Source of the DNA: an uncultured Oscillospiraceae bacterium
GTDB lineage: Bacteria; Bacillota; Clostridia; Oscillospirales; Acutalibacteraceae
Reading direction: 5' to 3'
Length of the DNA stretch: 64,000 nucleotides
Assembly (NCBI GenBank): GCA_900540305.1
Contig: UQFL01000002.1
Location: 10,474-74,473, forward strand
The translations under genes and the position numbers were made by a program. The notes beneath the pieces are model-generated. The model had not been told where the DNA came from and did not search any database. It worked only from the letters and a program-made list of their open reading frames with translations. Within the stretch, counting starts at the first letter, position 1. The number at the start of each line of letters is the position of its first letter. Below, in pieces: positions 34,392 to 42,102 of this stretch.

Positions 34392-34392
34392 G
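34376..34392 (+). promoter_or_regulatory. CtsR operator covering the -35 box
   Basis: GGTCAAAGAAAGTCAAG: two GTCAA heptads three bases apart, the classic CtsR box, superimposed on the promoter spacer and -35 so that binding would block polymerase. Confidence 0.85.
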
Positions 34393-34546
34393 GGCTAATT
34401 TGAAAAATTTTGAAAAATATTTTTCAGCTATTTTTCCGCATAACTATGCGGTTTTTAAGCAATTTTAGCATCACATTAAAAAATTTTTCAAAAAAATAAT
34501 TCCCATATTTAAGAAAAAATATACCTAAAAGTCAAACTTTAAGGTC
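34393..34546. other. A/T-rich intergenic stretch upstream of ctsR
   Basis: This is A/T-rich non-coding DNA with many T and A tracts. Isolated AGTCAAA and GGTCAAA heptads occur at about 34530-34548, but with a six-base spacing that does not fit a CtsR box. I see no other feature. Confidence 0.5.
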
Positions 34547-34582
34547 AAAAAAATACGCCCGAAGGTCAAACCTTCGGGCGTA
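34547..34582 (-). terminator. terminator of the Cys-rich microprotein gene
   Basis: Perfect stem TACGCCCGAAGG-loop-CCTTCGGGCGTA; on the minus strand it is followed by seven T. Confidence 0.9.
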
Positions 34583-34600
34583 CCCTTCAATTACTTACAA

Positions 34601-34726
34601 TCAGCAACCGCAACCGCAGTCATTGCCGCCACAGCAATTGTTAAAACCACCGCAGAGGAGAAGGATTATGATAAGGATGATAATCCAAGAGCTTCCACCG
34701 CAACCATTGTTACAACCGCAACCCAT
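34601..34726 (-). CDS. 41-residue Cys/Gly-rich membrane microprotein
   Basis: The small frame encodes 41 residues: MGCGCNNGCGGSSW, then a pure Ile/Leu helix of about 10-11 residues (IIILIIILLL), then CGGFNNCCGG and an end of alternating Cys and Gly. There are ten cysteines. GGGAGG lies about 7 bases before the ATG, and a perfect terminator follows the TGA, so it looks translated. Similar small high-cysteine proteins are common and functionally unknown in Clostridia (often mislabelled chorion class high-cysteine). Context: downstream of an SDR gene and upstream of the CtsR operon. Possible roles (metal binding, spore coat) are guesses. Confidence 0.8.
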   Translation of the reverse strand: MGCGCNNGCGGSSWIIILIIILLLCGGFNNCCGGNDCGCGC

Positions 34727-34789
34727 GATCGTACCTCCCTTCGCTTTTCTAAACCATACTATGAAAAACAAAGAGAAGTGTTACAAAAT

Positions 34790-35461
34790 TTAAATAACTA
34801 TTCCACCGCTTACTGAAATATCCTGCCCTGTAATATATGATGACACGGCAAGATGAAAAACTGTTTCGGCTACATCGTTTTCAGAACCTAGTCGTTCAAG
34901 AGGAACTTCTTCTGCAAGTTCGCTTGGTGAAAACTGCGCATTCATTCTTGTATCTATAATTCCTGGAGAAACGCAGTTTACCGTTATACCGCTCGGCGCA
35001 AGTTCCTTAGCAAGCGCTTTTGTAAGCCCTATAACGCCTGCTTTACTCATTGAGTAGAGCGTTTCACAAGACGCACCGACTTCTCCCCACATAGAGGATA
35101 TATTTATAATGGAGCCGCTGTGATTTCTGAGCATTAACTTTACAGCTTCCCTACAACAAAAGTAGACTGCCTTTGAATTAACGCTCATAACTTTATCCCA
35201 GTCGTTATAATCAGTATCATTTATCATTTTGATAAGGCTTACCCCTGCATTATTCACAAGCACATCAAGTGAAGGAAGCTGAGAAAAAAGATTTTCAATA
35301 TCCTCTGTTTTCCTCAAATCGCACTTAATGGCAGTAACGCCGTCATAATCGGGCAAGGTTTCGTTATAGGTAATATATACATCAAAATCGTTTTCAGCAA
35401 ATAACCTTGCAACAGCTTTTCCTATTCCTGTTGCACCGCCTGTAACAAGCACTTTTTTCAA
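34790..35461 (-). CDS. short-chain dehydrogenase/reductase, FabG-like
   Basis: A protein of about 223 residues. It has the NAD(P) motif VTGGATGIGKAVA, NNAG (VLVNNAGVSL), the active-site Ser in INISSMWGEVG and YSMSKAG (the YxxxK pair), and the C-terminal ITGQDISVSGG. It reduces a keto group or oxidises an alcohol; substrate unknown. FabG-type 3-oxoacyl-ACP reductase is a common annotation, but no fatty-acid genes are nearby. The frame starts with GTG; TTG at 35461 gives better spacing from GGCGG and was chosen with modest certainty. Confidence 0.85.
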   Translation of the reverse strand: MKKVLVTGGATGIGKAVARLFAENDFDVYITYNETLPDYDGVTAIKCDLRKTEDIENLFSQLPSLDVLVNNAGVSLIKMINDTDYNDWDKVMSVNSKAVYFCCREAVKLMLRNHSGSIINISSMWGEVGASCETLYSMSKAGVIGLTKALAKELAPSGITVNCVSPGIIDTRMNAQFSPSELAEEVPLERLGSENDVAETVFHLAVSSYITGQDISVSGGIVI

Positions 35462-35513
35462 ATAAATCACCGCCGTTAGCTAATAGTATATAAAAATATA
35501 TTATCACAGAAAG

Positions 35514-35542
35514 TTGTTTTTTTCAAATATATATGGTATCAT
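35514..35542 (+). promoter_or_regulatory. promoter of orphan gene 35574
   Basis: TTGTTT, 17 bases, TATCAT, 31 bases before the chosen ATG. Confidence 0.5.
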
Positions 35543-35573
35543 TAATTTTATTAAATCGAAAATGGGTGATGAT

Positions 35574-36089
35574 ATGGAAAATATACCAAAGGATTTTGCA
35601 ACAATTTCTGTTTATGTTGATAAGGACGAAAATCTTATAGGAATTCCCTGCGGAGAAAGCGAGAAATACGGAATAGCTGATATTGATACAGTTATGCTGC
35701 TCAAAGCACCTTATGACGCTTCTCAGGTTGAAAACTTCATTGAGCAGGTTTTCGGCGCTTGCTATTCTAAAAAGCATAATGACGAAAGCCCCGTTTCAAC
35801 CATTGAGAAATATACTAAGAAAAAAGGTTTTGTAAACGCTACGGCAGACCTCACTCTCATTTCACTCGTAAAAACAAAGGACAACTATTCAATTATGCCC
35901 ACATTCAATGATTTTGAAAGAGGTCCTCTTTGCATTGACGATGACGAAAGAATAATAAACACCGTTTATAACGAGGGTGAGTTATTCGAGCAGATACACG
36001 ATATAATTATGGTATATGTTAAGGCTAACGCTTTTTACAAAGAAATGGCAGAAGCTGAAAACAGAAAAAATAATAACGGCTCAAACTAA
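35574..36089 (+). CDS. hypothetical protein
   Basis: A 171-residue soluble protein of mixed alpha/beta character with an acidic, Asn-rich tail. I do not recognise a domain. MENIPKDF was taken as start with GGGTGAT upstream; MGDDMEN four codons earlier is possible. It has its own promoter and terminator and is flanked by an SDR gene and a GH3 gene on the other strand. No function can be inferred. Confidence 0.7.
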   Translation: MENIPKDFATISVYVDKDENLIGIPCGESEKYGIADIDTVMLLKAPYDASQVENFIEQVFGACYSKKHNDESPVSTIEKYTKKKGFVNATADLTLISLVKTKDNYSIMPTFNDFERGPLCIDDDERIINTVYNEGELFEQIHDIIMVYVKANAFYKEMAEAENRKNNNGSN

Positions 36090-36110
36090 ATAATAGCTAA
36101 TATATAAACA

Positions 36111-36142
36111 AAGGGTTCGGCAAATGCCGAACCCTTATTTTT
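36111..36142 (+). terminator. terminator between convergent genes
   Basis: AAGGGTTCGGCA-AA-TGCCGAACCCTT followed by ATTTTT; it serves the orphan gene and probably GH3. Confidence 0.9.
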
Positions 36143-36146
36143 ACGA

Positions 36147-38606
36147 TTAAATTGATTTGAGAAGTGCGGGAAGTCTTGTAAGCGCTCCGCCGAGTCTCCA
36201 GAAAATCTTTGAAAATCCAACAAATGTTGACTTGTCATCGTTGAGCATCATAATAAGACCGTCTGCCATTTCGGGAGAGAATACACCCATGCTCATGGCA
36301 ATAAAGTTTCTGATCGGAATCTGTGTTGCCATAGCTGCAAGCATTTTACCGTCACCGTTTGCATCAGAGCCCATTTTAGACATAATATTTTCAATAAGTC
36401 TGCAAATCTTGCCGCCCCACTTTGTGTGTCTTGCGTCATTGAGACAACAGTAAATATCAATCGGCTTTGACTTGTCAACTTCTCTTGCAGGAAGTTCCTG
36501 ACCGTAAACAGCTGTCCACTGCTCATCAGTGATATTCTTAATATCAGCAGTATAATAAGCAGGAGCAGTCTCTCTGTAATCGGGAACAACAGCCTCAACA
36601 GTAGACTTAACATTTACTGTATCTGTAAGTTTAATATCACGGCTTGAAGCGCCAACCATAATTTCAAAATCGCCGCTTTCAACATGCCAGTCGCCGAGAT
36701 TTACATTGTAGTAAGCAAAAGCTCTCTTTGAAAGCTCAAGAGTAACCTCTTTAGATTCGCCTGCTTTAAGGAATACTTTTGTAAATGCACGGAGCTCTTT
36801 TTTCGGGCGGAAGATTGTTGATTCCTTATCGGCAACATAAACCTGAGCAATTTCAGCGCCGTCAACATCGCCTGTATTCTTAATAGTGAATGATACCTTT
36901 AATGTATCTGTATCATTGATTTCTTTAGCAGAAAGCTTTATGCCGCTGTATTCAAATGTGGTGTATGAAAGACCGTAACCGAACGGGAAAAGCACTTCTT
37001 TTTCAGCAGTGTCATAATAACGGTAGCCGATATAAACGCTTTCCTTATGCTCTGAAACAACAGGACCGCCGGGATAATTGCCGAAAGTCGGGTTATCATC
37101 AAATGTGAGCGGATATGTCTCTGCTGTTTTACCGCTCGGGTTAACCTTGCCTGTAAGGATATTTGCAACAGCACTGCCGCCTGCCTGACCACCGAGACCT
37201 GAATTGAGAAGAGCCTTAACCTCTGAAATCCACGGAATGTAAACAACTGAACCGCCTGCAAGAACAACAACGGTGTTTTCGTTTGCCTTTGCGATTTCAG
37301 ATACAAGATTGTTGTGGCTTGAAGGCATATTGATATTCTCTCTGTCGTAGCCTTCGCCCTCAAATTCTTCTGTAAGACCAACAAAAACAAGAGCAACATC
37401 TGCTTTTGCGGCAACATTCTTAGCTTCTGAAACAAGCTGACTGTTGATTTCGTCCTTGCCCTTTTCATAGCCCTGAGCATATGTAACATCAACGCCGAGT
37501 TTTACAAGTTCATCATAAGCGTTATCAAGCTTTGTGGGGTTGATTACTGAAGAACCTGCGCCCTGGAAACGGGGAGCTTTTGCAAGTTCGCCGATAACTG
37601 CAACCTTTGCACCTGATTTAAGCGGAAGAATACCGCCCTCATTTTTAAGAAGCACCATTGAGCCTTCTGCAACCTTGCGGGCAATGCTGTGATGTGCTTC
37701 AATATCAAATTTAAATTCTTTTTCAAGTGCCGGCTTTGATTTGATGATAAGGTCAACAACATTGTCAACTCTCTTATCAAGCACATCTTCCTTGAGTGTG
37801 CCGTTATTAACAGCATCAATAATTCTCTGTGTATTGAGAGTACCTGATGACGGCATTTCAAGGTCTGTGCCGTTTTCAAGGCCAGGGATTCTGTCTACTG
37901 ATGCGCCCCAGTCTGTGAGTACAAGACCCTTGAAGCCCCACTCTTTTCTGAGTACCTGCTCCTGAAGCCAGTAATTCTGAGAAGCGTAAACACCGTTAAT
38001 TCTGTTATATGAGTTCATAACAGTCCAAGGCTGAGCCTCTTTAACGGCAATTTCAAATGCAGGGAAATAAATTTCTCTGATTGTTCTTTCGTCAATAACC
38101 TCGTTGACAACCATACGGAAAGCTTCCTGCGAGTTGCAGGCAAAATGCTTTAATGAGTTGCCGATACCCTTTGACTGGCAGCCGTTGATGAGATTTGCGC
38201 TCATCTTACCTGCAAGGAGCGGATCCTCTGAGAAATATTCAAAGTTACGGCCGCAAACAGGTGAACGCTTGATATTTGTTCCGGGTCCGAGAATTACGGA
38301 AACCTTTTCCTGAAGGCATTCTTCTGCGAGAGCCTCGCCCTCTTCTCTGAGAAGATCTTCATCCCATGAGCAAGCAGAAGTTGCCGCAGGCGGCATACAG
38401 GTTGCAGGAACTGAATTTCCAAGGCCGATACCGTCAGATGTTTTCTTATCCGTATTCTGCTTACGAAGTCCGTGAGGGCCATCCGTTACCATAATTTTGG
38501 GAAGGCCGAGTTCTTTAGCTTCTTCAAGATGCCAATAATCATATCCCGATACAAATTTTGCCTTTTGTTCAAGGCTCATTTTTTCAACGATTTCAGGATG
38601 CTTCAT
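36147..38606 (-). CDS. beta-glucosidase, GH3
   Basis: An 819-residue cytoplasmic enzyme with no signal peptide. The GH3 N-terminal barrel has VTDGPHGLRKQ, ILGPGTNIKRSPVCGRNFEYFSED and KHFACNSQE, with the nucleophile Asp in LVLTDWGAS. The GH3_C alpha/beta sandwich and a fibronectin-III-like domain (SFTIKNTGDVDGAEIAQVYV) follow. After that an extra C-terminal region of about 150 residues extends past the usual end and is unassigned. It hydrolyses beta-glucosides or other beta-linked sugars. ATG at 38606 is supported by GGAGG 8 bases before. Confidence 0.92.
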   Translation of the reverse strand: MKHPEIVEKMSLEQKAKFVSGYDYWHLEEAKELGLPKIMVTDGPHGLRKQNTDKKTSDGIGLGNSVPATCMPPAATSACSWDEDLLREEGEALAEECLQEKVSVILGPGTNIKRSPVCGRNFEYFSEDPLLAGKMSANLINGCQSKGIGNSLKHFACNSQEAFRMVVNEVIDERTIREIYFPAFEIAVKEAQPWTVMNSYNRINGVYASQNYWLQEQVLRKEWGFKGLVLTDWGASVDRIPGLENGTDLEMPSSGTLNTQRIIDAVNNGTLKEDVLDKRVDNVVDLIIKSKPALEKEFKFDIEAHHSIARKVAEGSMVLLKNEGGILPLKSGAKVAVIGELAKAPRFQGAGSSVINPTKLDNAYDELVKLGVDVTYAQGYEKGKDEINSQLVSEAKNVAAKADVALVFVGLTEEFEGEGYDRENINMPSSHNNLVSEIAKANENTVVVLAGGSVVYIPWISEVKALLNSGLGGQAGGSAVANILTGKVNPSGKTAETYPLTFDDNPTFGNYPGGPVVSEHKESVYIGYRYYDTAEKEVLFPFGYGLSYTTFEYSGIKLSAKEINDTDTLKVSFTIKNTGDVDGAEIAQVYVADKESTIFRPKKELRAFTKVFLKAGESKEVTLELSKRAFAYYNVNLGDWHVESGDFEIMVGASSRDIKLTDTVNVKSTVEAVVPDYRETAPAYYTADIKNITDEQWTAVYGQELPAREVDKSKPIDIYCCLNDARHTKWGGKICRLIENIMSKMGSDANGDGKMLAAMATQIPIRNFIAMSMGVFSPEMADGLIMMLNDDKSTFVGFSKIFWRLGGALTRLPALLKSI

Positions 38607-38672
38607 ATACTTTCCTCCATTACGCTGCGGAACTAAAAAAGCAAACAAAAATTCCGCAAAATATCACATACT

Positions 38673-38701
38673 ATTATATATTAAATAAAATCTATACACA
38701 A
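38673..38701 (-). promoter_or_regulatory. promoter of GH3 gene
   Basis: Minus strand: TTGTGT, 17 bases, TATAAT, 66 bases upstream of the ATG. Confidence 0.6.
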
Positions 38702-38781
38702 GCGTTAAATGTGACATAAAAAATAATTGTGCAATCTGCTGTAAAACTACACTTTTGTTTTGAAACATCCTACAAAAACAA

Positions 38782-38831
38782 AAAGAAAACCGCCGCTTTA
38801 AAACGACCTCAAAATCGCTAAAGCGGCGGTT
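38782..38831 (-). terminator. terminator of SCP2-like gene
   Basis: AACCGCCGCTTTA at each side forms a 13-bp perfect stem around an 18-base loop; on the minus strand TTTTCTTTTTG follows. Confidence 0.8.
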
Positions 38832-38836
38832 ATTGT

Positions 38837-39169
38837 TTATTTTATATACTTAATAAGCTCGAGGGCTGCGCCTATATCGCCCTCAACTTTAAGCTTTCCT
38901 ACCGTGAACGCAACAACAGGGTCAAGCTTGCCGTTCATAAGCTTAATAATATCTTTTCCGCTTGCAATAATAATTGCGTTGCGGTCATAATACTCATAAG
39001 GCTCAACATGAACCTGACCGTCTTTAAGTTCAACATAGAAAATACCGTGCGGGTCGCCCTCAACATTAAACTGAAACGCAAGCGTTCCCTTTACATCGCT
39101 GACATCAGTATCTGAGAACTTATCTCTTACTGCCTCCACAATTTTCTCATAAGTTAAAGCTGCTGCCAT
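38837..39169 (-). CDS. SCP2-like sterol-binding domain protein
   Basis: A 110-residue stand-alone SCP2 fold protein (YEKIVEAVRDKF; GTLAFQFNVEGDPHGIFYVELKDG; KLDPVVAFTVGKLKVEGD). In bacteria such proteins bind fatty acyl chains or other hydrophobic ligands; the role in Firmicutes is unclear. MAAALTYEK was chosen because GGAGG lies 7 bases before that ATG; the ATG two codons earlier is only one base from the ribosome site. It is monocistronic, with a clear promoter. Confidence 0.88.
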   Translation of the reverse strand: MAAALTYEKIVEAVRDKFSDTDVSDVKGTLAFQFNVEGDPHGIFYVELKDGQVHVEPYEYYDRNAIIIASGKDIIKLMNGKLDPVVAFTVGKLKVEGDIGAALELIKYIK

Positions 39170-39197
39170 AATCATTCCTCCTATGCTTTATAAATAA

Positions 39198-39226
39198 ATT
39201 TTAGCATACGGCAGACACATTTTCAA
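39198..39226 (-). promoter_or_regulatory. promoter of SCP2-like gene
   Basis: Minus strand: TTGAAA, 17 bases, TAAAAT, 29 bases before the ATG. Confidence 0.65.
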
Positions 39227-39248
39227 TTGTGTAATAGATACAAAATTT

Positions 39249-39602
39249 TTACTTATCTTTTGAACGCGCAATCATAGACACAATCAGTCCCGACATCATT
39301 GCAACTGTTACACCGCCTGCGCAGGCTGACAGTCCGCCAGTTATAATGCCGATAAATCCGTTTTCACGCACAGCCTCTTTAACTCCGTTTGCAAGCGTAT
39401 TTCCGAAACCTGTAAGAGGAATTGTAGCGCCTGCCCCTGCAAATTCTACAAGCTTATCGTAAATGCCGAGACCGCCGAGCAAAACGCCGAGACAAACAAA
39501 AGTTACAAGAATTCTTGCAGGTGTCAGCTTTGTTACATCTATAAGAAGCTGACCTATAACACAGATAAGACCGCCGACTATAAAAGCTTTAAGAAATATC
39601 AT
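39249..39602 (-). CDS. spoVAE: stage V sporulation protein AE
   Basis: A 117-residue membrane protein with several hydrophobic helices. GGLICVIGQLLID and GAGATIPLTGFGNTLANGV are typical of SpoVAE. SpoVA proteins form the spore inner-membrane channel that moves dipicolinic acid during sporulation and germination. Normally spoVAC, spoVAD and spoVAE are adjacent; here spoVAE is on the minus strand after an ABC ATPase, and spoVAC lies beyond that on the plus strand. Its ribosome site AGGTGAT overlaps the 3' arm of the upstream terminator hairpin. Confidence 0.92.
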   Translation of the reverse strand: MIFLKAFIVGGLICVIGQLLIDVTKLTPARILVTFVCLGVLLGGLGIYDKLVEFAGAGATIPLTGFGNTLANGVKEAVRENGFIGIITGGLSACAGGVTVAMMSGLIVSMIARSKDK

Positions 39603-39603
39603 A

Positions 39604-39646
39604 AAAAATCACCTGATATAGTTTTTTGCCATATCGGGTGATTTAT
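39604..39646 (-). terminator. terminator of ABC ATPase, overlapping spoVAE ribosome site
   Basis: AAATCACC-GATAT...ATATC-GGTGATTT hairpin; on the minus strand TTTTTT follows directly and then the spoVAE ATG. Confidence 0.75.
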
Positions 39647-39664
39647 ACCATTAAATATTAAATT

Positions 39665-40411
39665 TTAACCGAGGTCGATGGGATTTCTGTTATCCTTTTT
39701 AGATTCTCTGCCGTATTTCTCTTCAAAACCTGGATTGATATAGTCCTCTACAACTTTACCGTCCCTAATACGGATAACTCTTTCCGCCTGTTCTGCAATC
39801 TCATTATCGTGGGTAATTACGATAACCGTTCTGCCCTCGTCTTTAAGATTGTGGAGAATCTGCATAACATCTTTGGTTGAGCGTGTATCAAGGTTTCCTG
39901 TTGGCTCATCGGCAAGGATTACGGGCGGCGCTGCGGCAATAGCTCTTGCAACGGCAACTCTCTGCTGCTGACCGCCTGAAAGTGCTGCAGGAAGATGATG
40001 CATTCTTGTTCCGAGACCTACTTTTTCAAGCGCTGCTTTTGAAAGCTCGTGCCTTTCAGCCTTGGGAACACCTCTGTAAACAAGAGGAAGCTCAACATTT
40101 TCAATAGCATTGAGCGAAGAAATAAGGTTAAAGCCCTGGAAAATAAAGCCTATCTGCTTATTTCTTATCTCACTCATTTCATCGTCTGTTAAATCGTCTA
40201 CAAGTTTGCCGTTGATATAGTACTCGCCTTTTGTGGGGGTATCAAGCAAGCCGAGCATATTCATAAGAGTTGATTTACCTGAACCTGACTGACCAATGAT
40301 TGCTACAAATTCGCCCTCATCGATAGTTATAGATACACCGTCAAGCGCATTAACCTGGTTTTCACCGGGATTATAAATTTTATATACGTCTCTTACTTCA
40401 ATAAGATGCAC
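39665..40411 (-). CDS. ABC transporter ATP-binding protein, MacB/LolD-like
   Basis: A 248-residue ATPase: Walker A GQSGSGKST, Q-loop FIFQGFNL, signature LSGGQQQRVAVARA, Walker B VILADEPTGNLD and the H-loop in VITHDN. It belongs to the MacB/LolD/FtsE class, which usually pairs with an MacB/FtsX-like permease. No permease gene is adjacent, so its partner must be elsewhere. GTG at 40411 has GGGTG at good spacing; the GTG three codons earlier overlaps it. It is monocistronic with an excellent promoter. Confidence 0.9.
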   Translation of the reverse strand: MHLIEVRDVYKIYNPGENQVNALDGVSITIDEGEFVAIIGQSGSGKSTLMNMLGLLDTPTKGEYYINGKLVDDLTDDEMSEIRNKQIGFIFQGFNLISSLNAIENVELPLVYRGVPKAERHELSKAALEKVGLGTRMHHLPAALSGGQQQRVAVARAIAAAPPVILADEPTGNLDTRSTKDVMQILHNLKDEGRTVIVITHDNEIAEQAERVIRIRDGKVVEDYINPGFEEKYGRESKKDNRNPIDLG

Positions 40412-40442
40412 AATATTCACCCTTTACAATTTGTATATTAAG

Positions 40443-40471
40443 ATATTACAGATAATTATATAATTTGTCAA
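40443..40471 (-). promoter_or_regulatory. promoter of ABC ATPase
   Basis: Minus strand: TTGACA, 17 bases, TAATAT. Confidence 0.75.
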
Positions 40472-40478
40472 GTGATTT

Positions 40479-40509
40479 GCATAATTATTTAAAAATGTTA
40501 AACAATATT
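40479..40509 (+). promoter_or_regulatory. possible sigma-G promoter of spoVAC
   Basis: GCATAA, 18 bases, CAATATT resembles the forespore pattern (GHATR then CATWHTA). It ends 28 bases before the ATG. SpoVA genes are sigma-G-dependent in Bacillus; the match here is only partial. Confidence 0.35.
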
Positions 40510-40537
40510 TAATAGTATTTTAAAAAAAGGTGATTAT

Positions 40538-40981
40538 ATGTCTATCAGCAAAGATGAATACAGTAAAATGACCGACAAGGCAAGCCCGAATTCCCCTAAA
40601 GTTTTAAACTGCGTAAAAGCATTTTTGATTGGCGGAACTATCTGCTGTTTCGGTGAGGTTTTAAACACAGTTTTCAGAAATATGGGATTGAGCGCCGATG
40701 ATATCAAAATTGCCACTCCGAGCGTTATTATCGTAATCACGGCAATTTTGACGGGAATAGGCGTGTTTGACAGAATAGCACGCCACGCAGGCGCAGGAAC
40801 TATCGTTCCGATTACAGGCTTTGCAAACTCCGTTGTATCCCCCGCCCTTGAATTCAAGCAGGAGGGTATGATTTTGGGAACTGCCGCACAGATGTTCACG
40901 ATTGCTGGGCCTGTTATAGTTTACGGCGTAGGCTCGTCATTTATTTACGGTCTGATTATTTATATATTTAAACTATACTGA
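40538..40981 (+). CDS. spoVAC: stage V sporulation protein AC
   Basis: A 147-residue membrane protein with about four helices. NCVKAFLIGGTICCFGEVLN, GIGVFDRIARHAGAGTIVPITGFANSVVSPALEF and GPVIVYGVG are SpoVAC signatures. SpoVAC is a mechanosensitive part of the dipicolinic acid channel. The expected next gene spoVAD is absent here: a terminator follows, then trpS on the other strand. The AAGGTGATT ribosome site is well placed. Confidence 0.93.
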   Translation: MSISKDEYSKMTDKASPNSPKVLNCVKAFLIGGTICCFGEVLNTVFRNMGLSADDIKIATPSVIIVITAILTGIGVFDRIARHAGAGTIVPITGFANSVVSPALEFKQEGMILGTAAQMFTIAGPVIVYGVGSSFIYGLIIYIFKLY

Positions 40982-41000
40982 TTATACCCAAAAAATATTA

Positions 41001-41037
41001 AAAATGCGCAGACTTATTGTCTGCGCATTTTTATTTG
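41001..41037 (+). terminator. bidirectional terminator between spoVAC and trpS
   Basis: Perfect AAAATGCGCAGAC-TTATT-GTCTGCGCATTTT followed by TATTTG. Confidence 0.9.
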
Positions 41038-41049
41038 TTAATGATTTTT

Positions 41050-42066
41050 TCAGCCCTGTAAAAAGCCGACCTTTTTCATAACCTTTTCAAGCGTTCTTGA
41101 GGAAACAGCCATTGCCCTCTGAGCGCCTTTTTGCTGACATTCCTTGAGATATGCCTTATCAGCCATAAGCTCTGAAAATCTCTTTTGAACAGGCTCAAGT
41201 TCTGCAACAACAGCCTCACCGACTGCCTTTTTAAAGTCGCCGTAGCCTTTGCCTGAAAATTCAGTTTCAATTTCGTCAAATGTTCTCCCTGTAACGGCAG
41301 AATAGATTGTCATAAGGTTATTAATTCCGTCCTTGCCGTCAGCATAGCGAACGCACATTTCGCTGTCCGTTACGGCAGACTTGAACTTTTTCATTATTGT
41401 TTCAGGTGTGTCAGTAAGATAAATAGTACCCTTGGGATTCGGGTCTGATTTACTCATCTTTCTTGTGGGGTCCTGAAGGCTCATAACTCTTGCGCCGCTT
41501 TTCGGAATATATGCCTCTGGCACTGTGAATACATTGCCGTAAATTCCATTGAAACGCTCTGCAATATCCCTTGTTATTTCAAGGTGCTGTTTCTGGTCTG
41601 CGCCTACGGGAACAATATCAGCCTTATAAAGAAGAATATCAGCCGCCATAAGGCAGGGATAAGTGAAAAGTCCTGCATTGATATTATCGCTGTGCTGAGC
41701 GGATTTATCCTTAAACTGCGTCATTCTTGAAAGCTCGCCGAACTGAGTATAGCAATTTAAAATCCACGCAAGCTGTGAATGAGCAGAAACCTGAGACTGA
41801 ATGAAAACTATGCCCTTTTCAGGGTCAAGTCCGAGCGCAAGAAGCATTGCGAAAAGCTCATTTGTCTGCTTTCTAAGCTTCTGCGGATCCTGCCTTACTG
41901 TTATTGAATGAAGATCGGCAACGCCGTAAATCGTATCAAATTCATTCTGAAAAGACGGCCAGCCCTTCATTGCGCCGAGGTAGTTACCCAAAGTGGGAAC
42001 AGATGTAGGCTGAATAAGTGACAGGCTTCTTTTTCTTTTCTGAGTTTGTTCTTTAATTTCTTCCAT
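41050..42066 (-). CDS. trpS: tryptophanyl-tRNA synthetase
   Basis: A 338-residue class I aminoacyl-tRNA synthetase that charges tRNA-Trp. The HIGH-like motif is PTLGNYLGA (residues 24-32) and the KMSKS motif is RKMSKSDPN (about 200). PVGADQKQHLEITRDIA lies between them. The length is normal. It is the last gene of a glyA-led unit, 36 bases after the aminotransferase, with no T-box leader seen in that gap. Confidence 0.96.
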   Translation of the reverse strand: MEEIKEQTQKRKRSLSLIQPTSVPTLGNYLGAMKGWPSFQNEFDTIYGVADLHSITVRQDPQKLRKQTNELFAMLLALGLDPEKGIVFIQSQVSAHSQLAWILNCYTQFGELSRMTQFKDKSAQHSDNINAGLFTYPCLMAADILLYKADIVPVGADQKQHLEITRDIAERFNGIYGNVFTVPEAYIPKSGARVMSLQDPTRKMSKSDPNPKGTIYLTDTPETIMKKFKSAVTDSEMCVRYADGKDGINNLMTIYSAVTGRTFDEIETEFSGKGYGDFKKAVGEAVVAELEPVQKRFSELMADKAYLKECQQKGAQRAMAVSSRTLEKVMKKVGFLQG

Positions 42067-42102
42067 AATTATCGTCTTCCTATAAATTTATTTAAACAGA
42101 AA

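Noticed and set aside
34530..34548. Third apparent CtsR box (AGTCAAA and GGTCAAA heptads)
   Set aside because: The spacing is six bases, not three, and it lies far upstream of the promoter.
42067..42102. T-box or tryptophan leader before trpS
   Set aside because: Only 36 bases separate trpS from the preceding gene, far too short for a T-box.
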